Counted from the first letter of the stretch, positions 1 to 8,502 are shown. The stretch: DNA of 64,000 nucleotides from Ohessyouella blattaphilus (GCF_024721265.1 NZ_JAMXOC010000005.1:62001-126000), one strand, 5' to 3'. Program-made: numbers and translations. Notes: generated from the sequence alone by a model not told the origin.

Positions 1-1
1 C

Positions 2-865
2 AAAAGTCTAGATAAGATGTTAAAAGATTCCCGTGTAGACGTCATCCTAATCGCCACCCCCAACGACTCCCACAAGGAACTGGCTATTAAAGGGATGGAA
101 GCCGGAAAACATGTTGTTTGTGAAAAACCTGCTGTCATGAACCCTCAGGAGTTTAAAGAGGTTCAAAAAGTAATAGCATCTACCGGCAAAACCTTTATGG
201 TACACCAGAACCGTCGCTGGGATCCCGACTTCCTAATTCTGAGGGAATTATATGAAACTAAAGAACTTGGCGAGATTTTTCAAATCGAGTCTCGGGTTCA
301 CGGAGCGAATGGTATCCCTGGGGATTGGCGTCATGAAAAGAAACATGGAGGGGGAATGCTCTTAGACTGGGGCGTCCATCTCTTTGACCAGCTCCTCTGG
401 ATGATTGATTCCCCTATCAAAAGCATCGAAACAGACCTTAGTTTTATTCTTGGAAATGAGGTCGACGACGGATTTATATCCTATGTCACTTTTAAAAATA
501 ATATAAAGGTTCTTGTGGAAGTCGGTACGACAAACTATTGCAAATTAGACCGCTGGTACATCAAAGGTACCAACGGAACCGCAAAAATCTCAGACTGGGA
601 TCTCCATGGCGAAATGGTGATTGCAAGAGAAACTCAAGGTCTTGTTCCCCCTGCACCTATAAAAGCCGGAGTAGGACTTACCAAGACCATGGCTCCTCCC
701 TCCGAAGAAAGCACCATTAAAAAAGAACTTCCCTCCGGAAAAAAGATGAATCAAAGCTTCTATCAGAACTTCTATCATGTGGTGAATAGTAATGCTGAAC
801 CTCTTGTCAAAAATGAAGAAGTATTACATGTTCTCACACTCATGGATGATATCTTAAAAAGATAA
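2..865 (+). CDS. Gfo/Idh/MocA-family oxidoreductase, 5'-truncated by window edge
   Basis: The reading frame is open to the first base, so the N-terminal nucleotide-binding start (GxGxxG) lies outside the window; about 287 codons remain of a family that usually has 330-400. The family signature CEKPAV (EKP motif) follows the Rossmann strand VDVILIATPNDSH, and the C-terminal domain has GGGMLLDWGVHLFDQ with the D-x3-H pair typical of the catalytic region. Members are cytoplasmic NAD(P)-dependent dehydrogenases acting on sugars or cyclitols; the substrate cannot be read here. An ATG at 17 is in frame, but homology begins before it. A strong terminator follows. Confidence 0.9.
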   Translation, partial: KSLDKMLKDSRVDVILIATPNDSHKELAIKGMEAGKHVVCEKPAVMNPQEFKEVQKVIASTGKTFMVHQNRRWDPDFLILRELYETKELGEIFQIESRVHGANGIPGDWRHEKKHGGGMLLDWGVHLFDQLLWMIDSPIKSIETDLSFILGNEVDDGFISYVTFKNNIKVLVEVGTTNYCKLDRWYIKGTNGTAKISDWDLHGEMVIARETQGLVPPAPIKAGVGLTKTMAPPSEESTIKKELPSGKKMNQSFYQNFYHVVNSNAEPLVKNEEVLHVLTLMDDILKR

Positions 866-918
866 ACAAATTTAAAGCCTTAGGTAACGATGAACTATTA
901 TATTCATATCACAACAAT

Positions 919-966
919 AAATAGGGTCCGAATAACTCTCACGAGTTGTTCGGACCCTATTTGTAT
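919..966. terminator. Bidirectional intrinsic terminator
   Basis: A stem of about 20 bp (919-938 with 943-962, loop tcac) is flanked by A-rich and T-rich sequence. It sits between the convergent oxidoreductase and tRNA-binding-domain genes and can serve both. Confidence 0.9.
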
Positions 967-975
967 TATTCTCTT

Positions 976-1449
976 CTAGTATAACTTCGCCCCTGCCGGG
1001 ATACTATCATCCACCAGCAGTAGGTTCAGCGCTTCTTTTCCATCGTATTCATGTACTGCGGAGATTAGCATGCCGCAAGAATCGATACCCATCATCGGTC
1101 TTGGTGGTAGGTTTACGATTGCGATCGCGGTTTTACCAACTAGTTCCTCAGGCTCGTAATATTCACGAATACCGCTTAAGATAGTTCGCTTCCTGTCGCT
1201 GCCATCATTTAAAGTGAACTTAAGAAGCTTTTTGCTTTTCGGTACCTCTTCGCAAGCTTCGATTTTTACAACCCGGAAGTCTGACTTAGAGAAGGTCTCA
1301 AAATCCACCATTTCTTCAAATAAAGGCTCGATTTTCACCTTCGAGAAATCAATCTTTACGGCAGGCTTATCTTCCTTCTTAGCACTATCGCTACCGCCAA
1401 GGCTCTTCATTGTGGGGAATGGAAGTTGACTTATTCCACCAAACACCAC
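976..1449 (-). CDS. tRNA-binding-domain protein (MetRS C-terminal/EMAP-like OB fold), possibly a fragment
   Basis: Residues ~45-157 match the C-terminal tRNA-binding domain of methionyl-tRNA synthetase: DFETFSKSDFRVVKIEACE, then SKKLLKFTLNDG, ILSGIREYYEPEELVGK and MMGIDSCGMLISA. In full-length MetG this domain helps dimerisation and tRNA binding; here there is no catalytic domain. The GTG at 1449 is the first usable start, but the frame stays open to 1503 (AFEEQSLRKRAIWAL), so the gene could be the tail of something larger cut by earlier rearrangement. It lies next to an integrase remnant, which fits a damaged integration site. A free-standing CsaA/Trbp111-like protein is the alternative. Confidence 0.7.
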   Translation of the reverse strand: MVFGGISQLPFPTMKSLGGSDSAKKEDKPAVKIDFSKVKIEPLFEEMVDFETFSKSDFRVVKIEACEEVPKSKKLLKFTLNDGSDRKRTILSGIREYYEPEELVGKTAIAIVNLPPRPMMGIDSCGMLISAVHEYDGKEALNLLLVDDSIPAGAKLY

Positions 1450-1602
1450 GAGAGCCCATATTGCTCTTTTTCTCAGGGATTGCTCCTCAAATGCCAGTCC
1501 ATATTAGTCCACCAAAATACATGAAATTGATGTCTTTTTGATGTCATTCTCGGATTTTGATATCAGGTATATTACCTGCTCACTACAAACCAGGACCCTT
1601 TC

Positions 1603-2181
1603 CTAGAATATAGCTACCTTTTTTTCAAGTGAATTAATCACTTCCGTCTTCTTATCTTGTGTTACATCTGCATAAATGTCCATTGTTGTTGTAATATCCT
1701 TGTGACCCATAATGGCTTGAATAACTTTAACATTAGTTTCATTTTCACAAAACCTAGTGCAAAACGTATGCCGCATGTGATGGCACGAGAAATGAGGAAT
1801 TATTATGGGCTGGCGCTTCTGTTTTTTCGCTTCAACAATCTCTTCAGCATTATGCGCCTCGTAGATTCTCCGAATCGCCCTATTGATGGTTCCCGGATTG
1901 TGGACTCCCCCAAAACGATTGGCAAAAACAAAGCCACTCATTCCATCAATTACTGCCATATTGAATCCTCTCTCTTTTTGAGCCTCGTACTCATCTTGAA
2001 AGGCTTGATACACCGCTTCCATCATCGGAATAACTCTTGTTCCTGCTTTTGTTTTTGGCGTTGAAACATGATATTCGGATTTGCCATTTTCCATAAAACG
2101 ATATACCACGCTATGATTAATGTCTATAAGCCGATTTTCATAATCAATATCATCCCATGATGGCGATATAATAGGACTAAG
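1603..2181 (-). pseudogene. Tyrosine integrase, C-terminal half only (Tn916 Int type)
   Basis: The translation contains the tyrosine-recombinase catalytic box: RHTFCTRF, a GHKD histidine motif and the nucleophile region TTMDIYADV. Homology continues past the GTG at 2109 (WDDIDYENRLIDINHS) up to about 2160, then stops at a TAA at 2182. Full-length relatives have about 380-400 residues, so the N-terminal arm-binding and core-binding domains are missing. The missing half is not visible at the other end of the element, so this is probably a relic of an older element rather than a gene simply split by the present one. No function expected. Confidence 0.85.
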
Positions 2182-2190
2182 TTAGAAAAC
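2150..2190. other. Candidate left boundary of the integrative element
   Basis: Integrase homology ends and GC-rich ICE sequence begins in this stretch. The exact crossover dinucleotide of the serine recombinases cannot be fixed without an empty site; no obvious long direct repeat is shared with the sequence at 56.05 kb. Confidence 0.4.
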
Positions 2191-2319
2191 CCGCTCAACA
2201 CAAGGGTTTCGCTGATTTTGTCCTAAATCAGTAACCGTGCCAAATCGTGTAAAAGACTAAAAATCATGGAAATGGAGGGCAGGTTCGGGTTCAGCAGCAT
2301 TTCAATATATCGCCAGCGT

Positions 2320-2351
2320 AAGCGCCTCGTTTTTTAGCGAGGCGCTTTTTC
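2320..2351 (+). terminator. Hairpin terminator or attenuator ahead of repA
   Basis: Arms aagcgcctcg (2320-2329) and cgaggcgctt (2338-2347) enclose an eight-base loop and run into T's. It lies 30 bp before the repA start, so it either ends transcription entering from the left or attenuates repA. Confidence 0.75.
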
Positions 2352-2378
2352 TATTTCCGGGAAAGGAGGGGACACGCC

Positions 2379-3380
2379 ATGCCGGAACATGATTATCATT
2401 ACGGAAGCGAATCCGAGCAGTACACATTCTATAGATTGCCGAAGGTTCTCTTTACCAACAGCCGCTACAAGATTCTATCCGACAGCGCAAAAATACTTTA
2501 CGGCTTGATGCTGGACCGCATGGCGCTGTCCATGAAAAACGGATGGGTGGACGAGTCCAACCGCGTGTTCATCTTCTTCACTTTAGAGGATGTGCAGGAG
2601 TATATGGGCTGCAAGCATGAAAAAGCCGTCAAGCTGCTTGCCGAGCTGGATTCCGACAAGGGCATCGGCCTCATAGAGCGTGTGAAGCGCGGCCAAGGCA
2701 AACCCACCCTCATCTATGTGAAAAAGTTTACCGCCCCTGCCACCGGCACGCCGCCAGATAACCGGAATCCTCTACCTCCGAATCCCGGAAGTCAAGGGTT
2801 CCGGGAAACAGAAGTCTTGACTTCCGAAAATCAGAAGTCTGGATTTCCGAAAAACAGAGGTCAAGACTTCCGAAAATCAGAGGGTAATGATACTGAATAT
2901 AGCAATACTGATTTGAACGAAAACAATATCATCAAGACGGAGTATCCATCCATCTATCCATCAATACCACCCCGTCCTCCGGATGCTCGCTCCCGCGATG
3001 CTCCCCGGCCTGATGGGATGGATAGGATGGAAATGTACCGTGAAATGGTTATGGACAACATCGAATACGACATCCTTTCCCAGCGGTACGACAGGGAGCG
3101 GCTGGATGAAGCTGTGGAAATCATGCTGGAGGCCATTTGTTCCAAACGTGAATACATTCGTGTAGCCGGGGATGAATTTCCAAGGGAGGTTGTAAAAAGC
3201 CGGTTGTTGAAACTATCGAGCCAGCACATCGAGTATGCCTTCGACTGTATCGACAAGAACACCAGCAAGGTCTACAACATAAAATCCTATCTGCTCACCA
3301 CGCTCTATAATGCCCCGGTCACCATCGACAGCTACTACAGGGCCGAGGTCAGTCACGATTTGTACGGTTCCGGTCTATAA
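2379..3380 (+). CDS. repA: RepA_N-family replication initiator
   Basis: The protein has 333 aa. Residues ~15-115 match the RepA_N winged-helix domain (FYRLPKVLF, LSDSAKILYGLMLDRM, FTLEDVQEYMGCKHEKAVKLLAEL, GIGLIERVKRGQGKP). A low-complexity linker of ~70 residues encodes an iteron array. The C-terminal ~110 residues (REMVMDNIEYD to YNAPVTIDSYY) look like the conserved DUF6017 domain. In RepA_N plasmids the origin lies inside rep, so the initiator probably binds its own gene to replicate the excised circle. The start ATG follows a strong GGAGGGG. It is the first gene inside the element. Confidence 0.93.
   Translation: MPEHDYHYGSESEQYTFYRLPKVLFTNSRYKILSDSAKILYGLMLDRMALSMKNGWVDESNRVFIFFTLEDVQEYMGCKHEKAVKLLAELDSDKGIGLIERVKRGQGKPTLIYVKKFTAPATGTPPDNRNPLPPNPGSQGFRETEVLTSENQKSGFPKNRGQDFRKSEGNDTEYSNTDLNENNIIKTEYPSIYPSIPPRPPDARSRDAPRPDGMDRMEMYREMVMDNIEYDILSQRYDRERLDEAVEIMLEAICSKREYIRVAGDEFPREVVKSRLLKLSSQHIEYAFDCIDKNTSKVYNIKSYLLTTLYNAPVTIDSYYRAEVSHDLYGSGL
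2776..2885 (+). repeat. Iteron-like direct repeats, 23-bp period, inside repA (probable oriV)
   Basis: The unit TTCCGAAAATCAGAAGTC recurs at 2799, 2822, 2845 and 2868, with a degenerate copy at 2776, all exactly 23 bp apart. Because 23 is not a multiple of three, the repeats are read in different frames, so the selection is on DNA rather than protein. By analogy with RepA_N plasmids this is the likely initiator-binding origin. Confidence 0.8.
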
Positions 3381-4313
3381 TCAGGGATAGGTTTTTCGCA
3401 TCTGCTCTATACGCCGAATAAGCTCTTCCCGGACGTGAACGGGACGGATTACCTCGCACTCCGCGCCCATACTAAGCAAGACGCCATATCCCATATCACT
3501 CTCTATGAATGGAAAGTGAATCGCGATTTTGCCACTGTCTAATTCGGTCATGGTTTCTTCACGGCAATAATCCAGGGCCCGTTCCCGCAGGGCCTCGGTG
3601 ATCACAATGTCGATGAGGATGCTGCGCTCGCTCTGCCAATCCTTAAAATCAGACATGCCGCTTACAAATTCTCGCGGTTCAAATGATTCCCCCGTGATTT
3701 GCAGATTGCGGATACGGCTAAGTTTGAAGGTGCGAAACTCCTGCTTTTCCCGGCACCATGCTTTCAGATACCAATTGTTTTCTTTTAGCACAAGCTGGTG
3801 CGGTTCTACTGTCCGGTTCGCGGAAGATTCACGCCTGCCGAGGTAATCAAAACGGATAACATGATTGTCCGCAAGTGATTTCTGCACTACCTTTAGCGTT
3901 TCTGTGATGACCGGGTTGCTCAGCCATGGCGAGATGTCAATGTATAGCTGTTTGGATGTAAGCTCAATGGAACGGTGGTATTCTTCGGGAATCAGGCTTT
4001 TGATTTTCTCCAGCGTTTGGTTCATCTGGGCTGTAGAGATGGACGATCCAGACACGCTGTACAGGCTGGTAAGCAACGTGGCAATATCCTGATGGGTGAA
4101 CAGCTTTTTGTCAATCTTGTAGCCCTCCATGATGGAGAAGCCGCCGTTTACACCTGTCTGCGTCACAATGGGAATCCCCGCACTTTCCAGCGCCTCAATA
4201 TCCCGGTATATTGTCCGCACGCTCACCCCGAATTTATCAGAAAACCAGCTCGCGCTGATGCAATCTTTTTGCAGAAGTGCCGTCAGTATGGCGATAAGCC
4301 GTTGTAACTTCAT
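3381..4313 (-). CDS. HTH/WYL-domain transcriptional regulator
   Basis: The protein has 310 aa from ATG 4313; a longer upstream frame lacks homology. Residues ~1-60 form a DeoR-type winged helix (LQRLIAILTALLQKD, VSVRTIYRDIEALESAGIPI). The WYL domain spans ~140-220 (IRFDYLGRRES, EPHQLVLKENNWYLKAWC), followed by a WCX-like C-terminus. Such proteins are ligand-sensing regulators. It is divergent from the PPOX gene at 4411, with a shared 97-bp control region containing a perfect promoter and a palindrome, so it probably controls both genes. Stop codons of repA and this gene abut. The pair is AT-richer than the backbone and reads as cargo. Confidence 0.9.
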   Translation of the reverse strand: MKLQRLIAILTALLQKDCISASWFSDKFGVSVRTIYRDIEALESAGIPIVTQTGVNGGFSIMEGYKIDKKLFTHQDIATLLTSLYSVSGSSISTAQMNQTLEKIKSLIPEEYHRSIELTSKQLYIDISPWLSNPVITETLKVVQKSLADNHVIRFDYLGRRESSANRTVEPHQLVLKENNWYLKAWCREKQEFRTFKLSRIRNLQITGESFEPREFVSGMSDFKDWQSERSILIDIVITEALRERALDYCREETMTELDSGKIAIHFPFIESDMGYGVLLSMGAECEVIRPVHVREELIRRIEQMRKTYP

Positions 4314-4335
4314 CAAAACAATCCTTTTTGCTTTA

Positions 4336-4363
4336 ATTATAAACCCTGACATACTGATGTCAA
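4336..4363 (-). promoter_or_regulatory. Promoter of the WYL regulator with overlapping palindromic operator
   Basis: On the minus strand TTGACA (4363-4358) and TATAAT (4341-4336) are separated by 16 bp. The palindrome TGACAT-actg-ATGTCA (4347-4362) overlaps the -35 box, suggesting autorepression and control of the divergent gene. Confidence 0.75.
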
Positions 4364-4410
4364 TGCTATGTGGTATTGTAGTCTTACCAACCGAAGGAGG
4401 AAGATAGAAC

Positions 4411-4836
4411 ATGGAAATGAAAGATTTATTTGAAAAGGTCATGCAGAAATCCATCAATATGGCGCTCGCCACCAGCGTTGACAACAAACCCAATGTGCGG
4501 GTTGTCACGTTTGCCTATGACCCCGCCAGGGCAGGAAAAGTGTTCTTTACCACATTTAATAGAAACCAGAAAGTGAAGGAGTTCGCGGAAAACCCATATG
4601 TGGCTTGTATGCCCATTCCCGAAAGCCCGGAAGCGGATGCGCAGGTGCGGATATTCGGAACCGTACAGAAATCAAGTGTCAGCCTTGATGAAATCATTGC
4701 CATTATTGCAAAGAAGTATCCGGGCAACGCGGACACAATCAAAGAAGGTGGCTCGATGATGGATATATACGAAATCTGCTTTGATGAGGCATACGTAACA
4801 GCAGGCATGAATCCGGCGGAAAAAGTCAATGTATAG
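4411..4836 (+). CDS. Pyridoxamine 5'-phosphate oxidase-family flavoprotein
   Basis: The protein has 141 aa, the usual size for small PPOX-like split-barrel proteins. Visible features are NMALATSVDNKPNVRVVTFAYD, KVFFTTFNRNQKVKEFAENPYVACMPI and QVRIFGTVQ, the strands that bind FMN in this fold. It is probably a cytoplasmic FMN-binding reductase or general-stress-like protein rather than a true PdxH, because it lacks the PdxH C-terminal signature. A GGAGG lies nine bases before the ATG. It is divergent from the WYL regulator that probably controls it; the pair is likely an accessory stress module. Confidence 0.85.
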   Translation: MEMKDLFEKVMQKSINMALATSVDNKPNVRVVTFAYDPARAGKVFFTTFNRNQKVKEFAENPYVACMPIPESPEADAQVRIFGTVQKSSVSLDEIIAIIAKKYPGNADTIKEGGSMMDIYEICFDEAYVTAGMNPAEKVNV

Positions 4837-4908
4837 CCAATAGTCCGCGAGAAATGCCTGTCTGAAAAGATAGGCGCTGCTATAAAACTGAATACCGCCG
4901 TCAGCACC

Positions 4909-4943
4909 GCCCGAATTGGAGAAATCCTTTTCGGGCTTTTTTT
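4909..4943 (+). terminator. Intrinsic terminator after the PPOX gene
   Basis: Arms gcccgaa (4909-4915) and ttcgggc (4930-4936) are followed by seven T's. Confidence 0.8.
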
Positions 4944-4975
4944 GTGCCAAAAATCAAAATGAAAGAGGTTTTATT

Positions 4976-5386
4976 ATGAGCTTCAAATACAAGTACGAGC
5001 ACCTTCACTGCGGCTTCTGCGCGGAAATCGAGAACGAGGGCTGCCCCCATCTCCATTGCCCCCATATTCTCGAAAACATGAACGACCTGCTCGAAGACCC
5101 GGCCTTCATCGAGGCGGTGCGCGATGCTGACGAGTGCGAAACCTACCACCGTCCGGCGCTGCTCATGGTGCAGGGCATCATGGAGGCGGCGGGCGAGCTG
5201 GAGGAATACGAGCCGGAGCCACCGGAAAATCCTTTCGGCGTCTTCGCCACCTTCAAGCCGGAATGTGAGGGCTGCTCATATCCCCGGCATGGCTTCATCT
5301 GCTACGACGAGAGAAGCGGGATTTGCCTAAAGGATGCGGTAGACGCCATTTTGCGAAAGGGTGACGGTATTGTCTTCCCTCACTGA
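4976..5386 (+). CDS. Conserved ICE protein, Cys/His-rich, unknown function
   Basis: The protein has 136 aa. The ATG at 4976 is chosen because AGAGG lies upstream; an earlier frame extension has no support. The N-terminus is rich in metal-ligand residues (HLHCGFCAEIENEGCPHLHCPH) and a second Cys pair occurs at CEGCSYPRHGFICYDE, suggesting a zinc-binding protein. The acidic middle (ELEEYEPEPPENPF) is low complexity. It ends overlapping the Toprim gene and begins a run of tightly packed genes, so it is co-transcribed with the early region. I recognise no characterised family. Confidence 0.8.
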   Translation: MSFKYKYEHLHCGFCAEIENEGCPHLHCPHILENMNDLLEDPAFIEAVRDADECETYHRPALLMVQGIMEAAGELEEYEPEPPENPFGVFATFKPECEGCSYPRHGFICYDERSGICLKDAVDAILRKGDGIVFPH

Positions 5387-6305
5387 CGAGCAGATTGCCG
5401 CCGCCCGCTCGGTTGACCTGCTCTCGTATCTCGAAGCCCATGAGCCGAGCAGCGTCAGGAAAACCGCCCCCCGCGAATACTGCCTGCGGGAGCACGACAG
5501 TTTGAAAATCTCAAACGGAAAGTGGTTTTGGTTCAGCCGTGGTATCGGCAGTAATAACGCACTGGACTTCTTGGTACAGGTTCGCGGGTTGGAGTTCAAA
5601 GAGGCCGTGGGTATTCTGGCAGACGGAAGGAGCGCCCCGGTATATCAGCAGGCGGCGCCCCTTCCCGAAAAGCCCAAGCCGCTGCTCTGCTTGCCCATGC
5701 CCAACCAGAACAACCACCGCCTGACCGCCTACCTGATGGGGCGCGGTATTAGCAAGGGGGTAATCACCGCCTGCATCAATCAGCGCATCCTGTACGAGAG
5801 CCGGAGGCATCACAACTGCGTGTTTGTGGGCCGAAACGCCGAGGGCAAGGTTCGCTTCGCCTGCGAGCGCGGCACATCCGGCGATTGGAAAAAGGATTTG
5901 GACGGCAGCGACAAGCGGTTTTCCTTCTCCATCCCGGCGCGGATTGCGGGCAACACCACCCTCAACGTGTACGAGGCCCCGGTGGATTTGCTCTCCGCGG
6001 CCGCCCTTCGTCGGTCACTGTGGAGCTTGCAGCATCACCTTTCACTCGGCGGCGTTTCGGCAAGGGCGCTGGACCAGTATTTGAGCGACCATCCCCATAT
6101 CCGTTGCGTCAACCTCTGCCTCGACAATGACCGGGTAGGGAGGCGCGCCACGGCCCGGCTCACAAAACATCTTCGGGAAAAGGGCTGTATCGTCACCAAT
6201 ACACCACCAGCTTCCGGCAAGGATTACAACGCCCATCTTCAAAATATCCGGCAGGAACAAAAGCAAGCAAGCCGCCCCCACAAGGAGGCGGCCATTTCTA
6301 TGTAA
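5370..6305 (+). CDS. DUF3991/Toprim-domain protein (primase-like)
   Basis: About 311 aa. The TTG at 5370 is preferred because AAAGGG lies nine bases upstream; a GTG at 5361 is in frame but has no spacing. Residues ~10-80 are DUF3991-like, including an HDSLKISNGKWFWFSRGIGSNNALDFL zinc-ribbon-like strand pattern seen in mobile-element primase-like proteins. A Toprim fold follows: NVYEAPVDLLS supplies the acidic first strand and CVNLCLDNDRVGRRA the DxD-like second motif. It probably acts in DNA replication or strand processing during transfer. It overlaps the upstream gene and lies 14 bp before the HTH gene. Confidence 0.85.
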   Translation: MSSLTDEQIAAARSVDLLSYLEAHEPSSVRKTAPREYCLREHDSLKISNGKWFWFSRGIGSNNALDFLVQVRGLEFKEAVGILADGRSAPVYQQAAPLPEKPKPLLCLPMPNQNNHRLTAYLMGRGISKGVITACINQRILYESRRHHNCVFVGRNAEGKVRFACERGTSGDWKKDLDGSDKRFSFSIPARIAGNTTLNVYEAPVDLLSAAALRRSLWSLQHHLSLGGVSARALDQYLSDHPHIRCVNLCLDNDRVGRRATARLTKHLREKGCIVTNTPPASGKDYNAHLQNIRQEQKQASRPHKEAAISM

Positions 6306-6319
6306 GGAAGTGATTTCTG

Positions 6320-6595
6320 ATGAAAAACAAAGACGCCCTCACCATGAAAACCATATCCGGCCTTTCCAAAGTACCGGAATACAGCCCGGCCTCCGTGAAA
6401 AAACTCATGGCCCGCCACGACCTGAACGAGCGGGCCTTCGCCATGCTGATGAACGTAACGCCGCACACGGTTCGCCTGTGGACCACCGGCGCCGCCAAGC
6501 CCTGCGGCCTCTCCCGGAGGCTGATGCAGATTTTCGATACCTGCCCGGAGGTCATCGAGCACATCACGACACGGAAGGAACCCGCTGATTGCTAA
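6320..6595 (+). CDS. Small helix-turn-helix DNA-binding protein
   Basis: The protein has 91 aa. Residues ~25-70 (SPASVKKLMARHDLNERAFAMLMNVTPHTVRLWTTGAAKP) form a Cro/C1-like HTH, with LNERAFAMLMNV as first helix and turn and TPHTVRLW as recognition helix. AGGAAG lies upstream of the ATG. Its 3' end overlaps the methyltransferase start by 7 bp, so it is translationally coupled and may regulate that gene or the early operon. Confidence 0.82.
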   Translation: MKNKDALTMKTISGLSKVPEYSPASVKKLMARHDLNERAFAMLMNVTPHTVRLWTTGAAKPCGLSRRLMQIFDTCPEVIEHITTRKEPADC

Positions 6596-7662
6596 AGTTA
6601 GGCTCCCTCTTTGACGGCATCGGCGTCTTTCCGCTGGCGGCGGCAAAGCATGGCATCCGGCCGCTGTGGGCCAGCGAGATTGAAAAGGCGCCCATCTCCA
6701 TCACTAAGCGGCATTTCCCCTACATGGAGCATGTGGGCGACGTCACGCAGCTTCACGGCGGCCGGCTTCCCCCGGTGGACATCCTGACCTTCGGCTCGCC
6801 CTGCCAAAACCTTTCGCAAATCGGGAACCGTGATGGGCTTGCCGGGGAGCAATCCGGGCTTTTCTACGAGGCAATCCGAATCATAAACGAAATGAGGTGT
6901 GCAACCGATGGACAGTATCCCCAGCTCGCCATTTGGGAAAATGTCGCAGGGGCATTCAGCTCAGCAATGGGAGCGGATTTTAGGACCGTGCTTGAAGCCT
7001 TCGCAGACAGCGAAATTCCAATGCCTGATAACGGAAAATGGGCGCCCGCCGGTCTGGTACCGGACGGCTGCCCCGAAATCGCTTGGCGGCTCTTGGACTC
7101 CCAGCATTTCCAAAGCGCCCAATCAAGGGAGCGCGTGTTCGTTGTCGCAGATTATCGAGGACAACGCGCCTCGGAAATCCTTTTTAACCCCCTTCCTCTG
7201 CACAAAATACTTGGCGATGGCGAAGAAAGCGGGCTGCCGTTTCCCGGAGACCGTGGAGGCGGTTCTTCGGAAGCAGGGCGGCATCATGCCGAGGTAAGAT
7301 GCTTCCACACCCGTAAGATGCGGGGCGCGGTGCAGTACCATGACCCGAAGATGTTCCTCTCGGCCATTGGCAAGCCGGGCGCTCCTTGCCCGACCCTGCT
7401 CACCGGGGATTATCAGGTGATTGCCGTCCATTTTCCCGACGCGCCGGAGAAAGACTATATCCGCAAGCTGACCGTCACCGAATTTGAAATGCTGATGGGC
7501 CTGCCTGTGGGCTGGACCAAGTTCGGGCATGAGGGGCAGCGCATTTCCGACAGCGCCCGGTTCAAGGCGCTGGGCAATTCTATCGTGCTCGGCTGCGCCG
7601 AATATATCATGGCCGGCGCTGCCGTGCTGTTACAACAAAAGGAGGGTTTGAATGGCAAATGA
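6589..7662 (+). CDS. DNA (cytosine-5-)-methyltransferase
   Basis: The protein has 357 aa with a TTG start at 6589 inside the end of the HTH gene. Motif I is LFDGIGVFPLAAAKHG, motif IV with the catalytic cysteine is GSPCQNLSQIG (residue ~71), motif VI is WENVAGAFSS and motif X is LGNSIVLGCAEYI. The target-recognition region lies between about 200 and 290. It methylates cytosine C5 in an unknown sequence. No restriction endonuclease is nearby, so it looks like an orphan enzyme that protects the element on transfer, in line with the adjacent ArdA gene. Confidence 0.93.
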   Translation: MLKLGSLFDGIGVFPLAAAKHGIRPLWASEIEKAPISITKRHFPYMEHVGDVTQLHGGRLPPVDILTFGSPCQNLSQIGNRDGLAGEQSGLFYEAIRIINEMRCATDGQYPQLAIWENVAGAFSSAMGADFRTVLEAFADSEIPMPDNGKWAPAGLVPDGCPEIAWRLLDSQHFQSAQSRERVFVVADYRGQRASEILFNPLPLHKILGDGEESGLPFPGDRGGGSSEAGRHHAEVRCFHTRKMRGAVQYHDPKMFLSAIGKPGAPCPTLLTGDYQVIAVHFPDAPEKDYIRKLTVTEFEMLMGLPVGWTKFGHEGQRISDSARFKALGNSIVLGCAEYIMAGAAVLLQQKEGLNGK

Positions 7663-8488
7663 AGAAAGCCGTGGCGCGCCAATCCGCGCCCTTATCGTCA
7701 ATACCGATGATATGGCAAGCATGTTTGCGGATTTGGAAAGGTTAAGAAACAGCGACTTTGCGCGCAAGTGGCACTCTTTTCCCACCACCAAAGAGGATAT
7801 ACAGGCCACGCTAAAGGAAATCGGCGTGGACGGGGTGGAACACAAGCAATATTACATTACTGATTATGAAACGAGTGTTCCGGCATTGCGTGACCGCCTG
7901 CCTGTGGGCGCCGACATTGATGAAATCAATCATCTCGCCATGCGGATAGAGGTCGTGGAAAAAGCCTATGGCCTCGAAACATTCGCGGCGGTTATGGAGA
8001 GCGGCCGGCATTGCGAAAGCCTGACTGACATTATCAATGTCACCGAGAACATGGACTGCTTCTATTTGCAGCCATCGTACAGCGCAGAAATGTACGGTGA
8101 GTTTTTGGCGACCATGGCGCAGGATGAATTTGGCGGCGTGATTGAAAGGTTGGAGCACTCGCCCGACCCGGATATGCGCGAGCTGGCCGGGTACATAACC
8201 CGGCTTGAAAGCCACTTCGATAGCGCAGCCTACGGCCGTGAGCTGGTGCAGGCGGAAAACGGTGTGTTCACTGACAGCGGCTATTTGACGGAAATCAATC
8301 CCGGTGAATATGTAGATTTGTACAGTGGCCGCCACGATGTCGAGTATCCCGTATTCGCTTACCCGGAGCGGGAACCGACAGCGCGCCCCTCCGTCATGGA
8401 TAAACTGGCCGCCGCAAAGGAGGCGGCGGAGAAGCAGGGCTCCGAGAGGACCGGCCATCCCTCAAAATCCCATGACGCGGAGCTTTAA
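7652..8488 (+). CDS. ardA: ArdA-family antirestriction protein with shared C-terminal tail
   Basis: The protein has 278 aa. Residues ~10-235 resemble ArdA: an ITDYETSVP strand, EINHLAMRIEVVEKAYG, SLTDIINVTENMDCF and EYVDLYSG near the end. ArdA proteins mimic B-form DNA and inhibit type I restriction enzymes. This copy is longer than the typical ~165-170 aa. The last ~40 residues carry RPSVMDKLAAAKEA and end DAEL, a tail shared with several other genes of the element. GGAGGG lies ahead of the ATG, which overlaps the methyltransferase stop by 11 bp. Confidence 0.85.
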   Translation: MANEESRGAPIRALIVNTDDMASMFADLERLRNSDFARKWHSFPTTKEDIQATLKEIGVDGVEHKQYYITDYETSVPALRDRLPVGADIDEINHLAMRIEVVEKAYGLETFAAVMESGRHCESLTDIINVTENMDCFYLQPSYSAEMYGEFLATMAQDEFGGVIERLEHSPDPDMRELAGYITRLESHFDSAAYGRELVQAENGVFTDSGYLTEINPGEYVDLYSGRHDVEYPVFAYPEREPTARPSVMDKLAAAKEAAEKQGSERTGHPSKSHDAEL

Positions 8489-8502
8489 GGAGGGGCGGGC
8501 GT

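Noticed and set aside
2776-2885. Short regular repeats considered as CRISPR
   Set aside because: Period 23 bp with no variable spacers, inside repA; iterons fit better. No CRISPR array or cas gene elsewhere.
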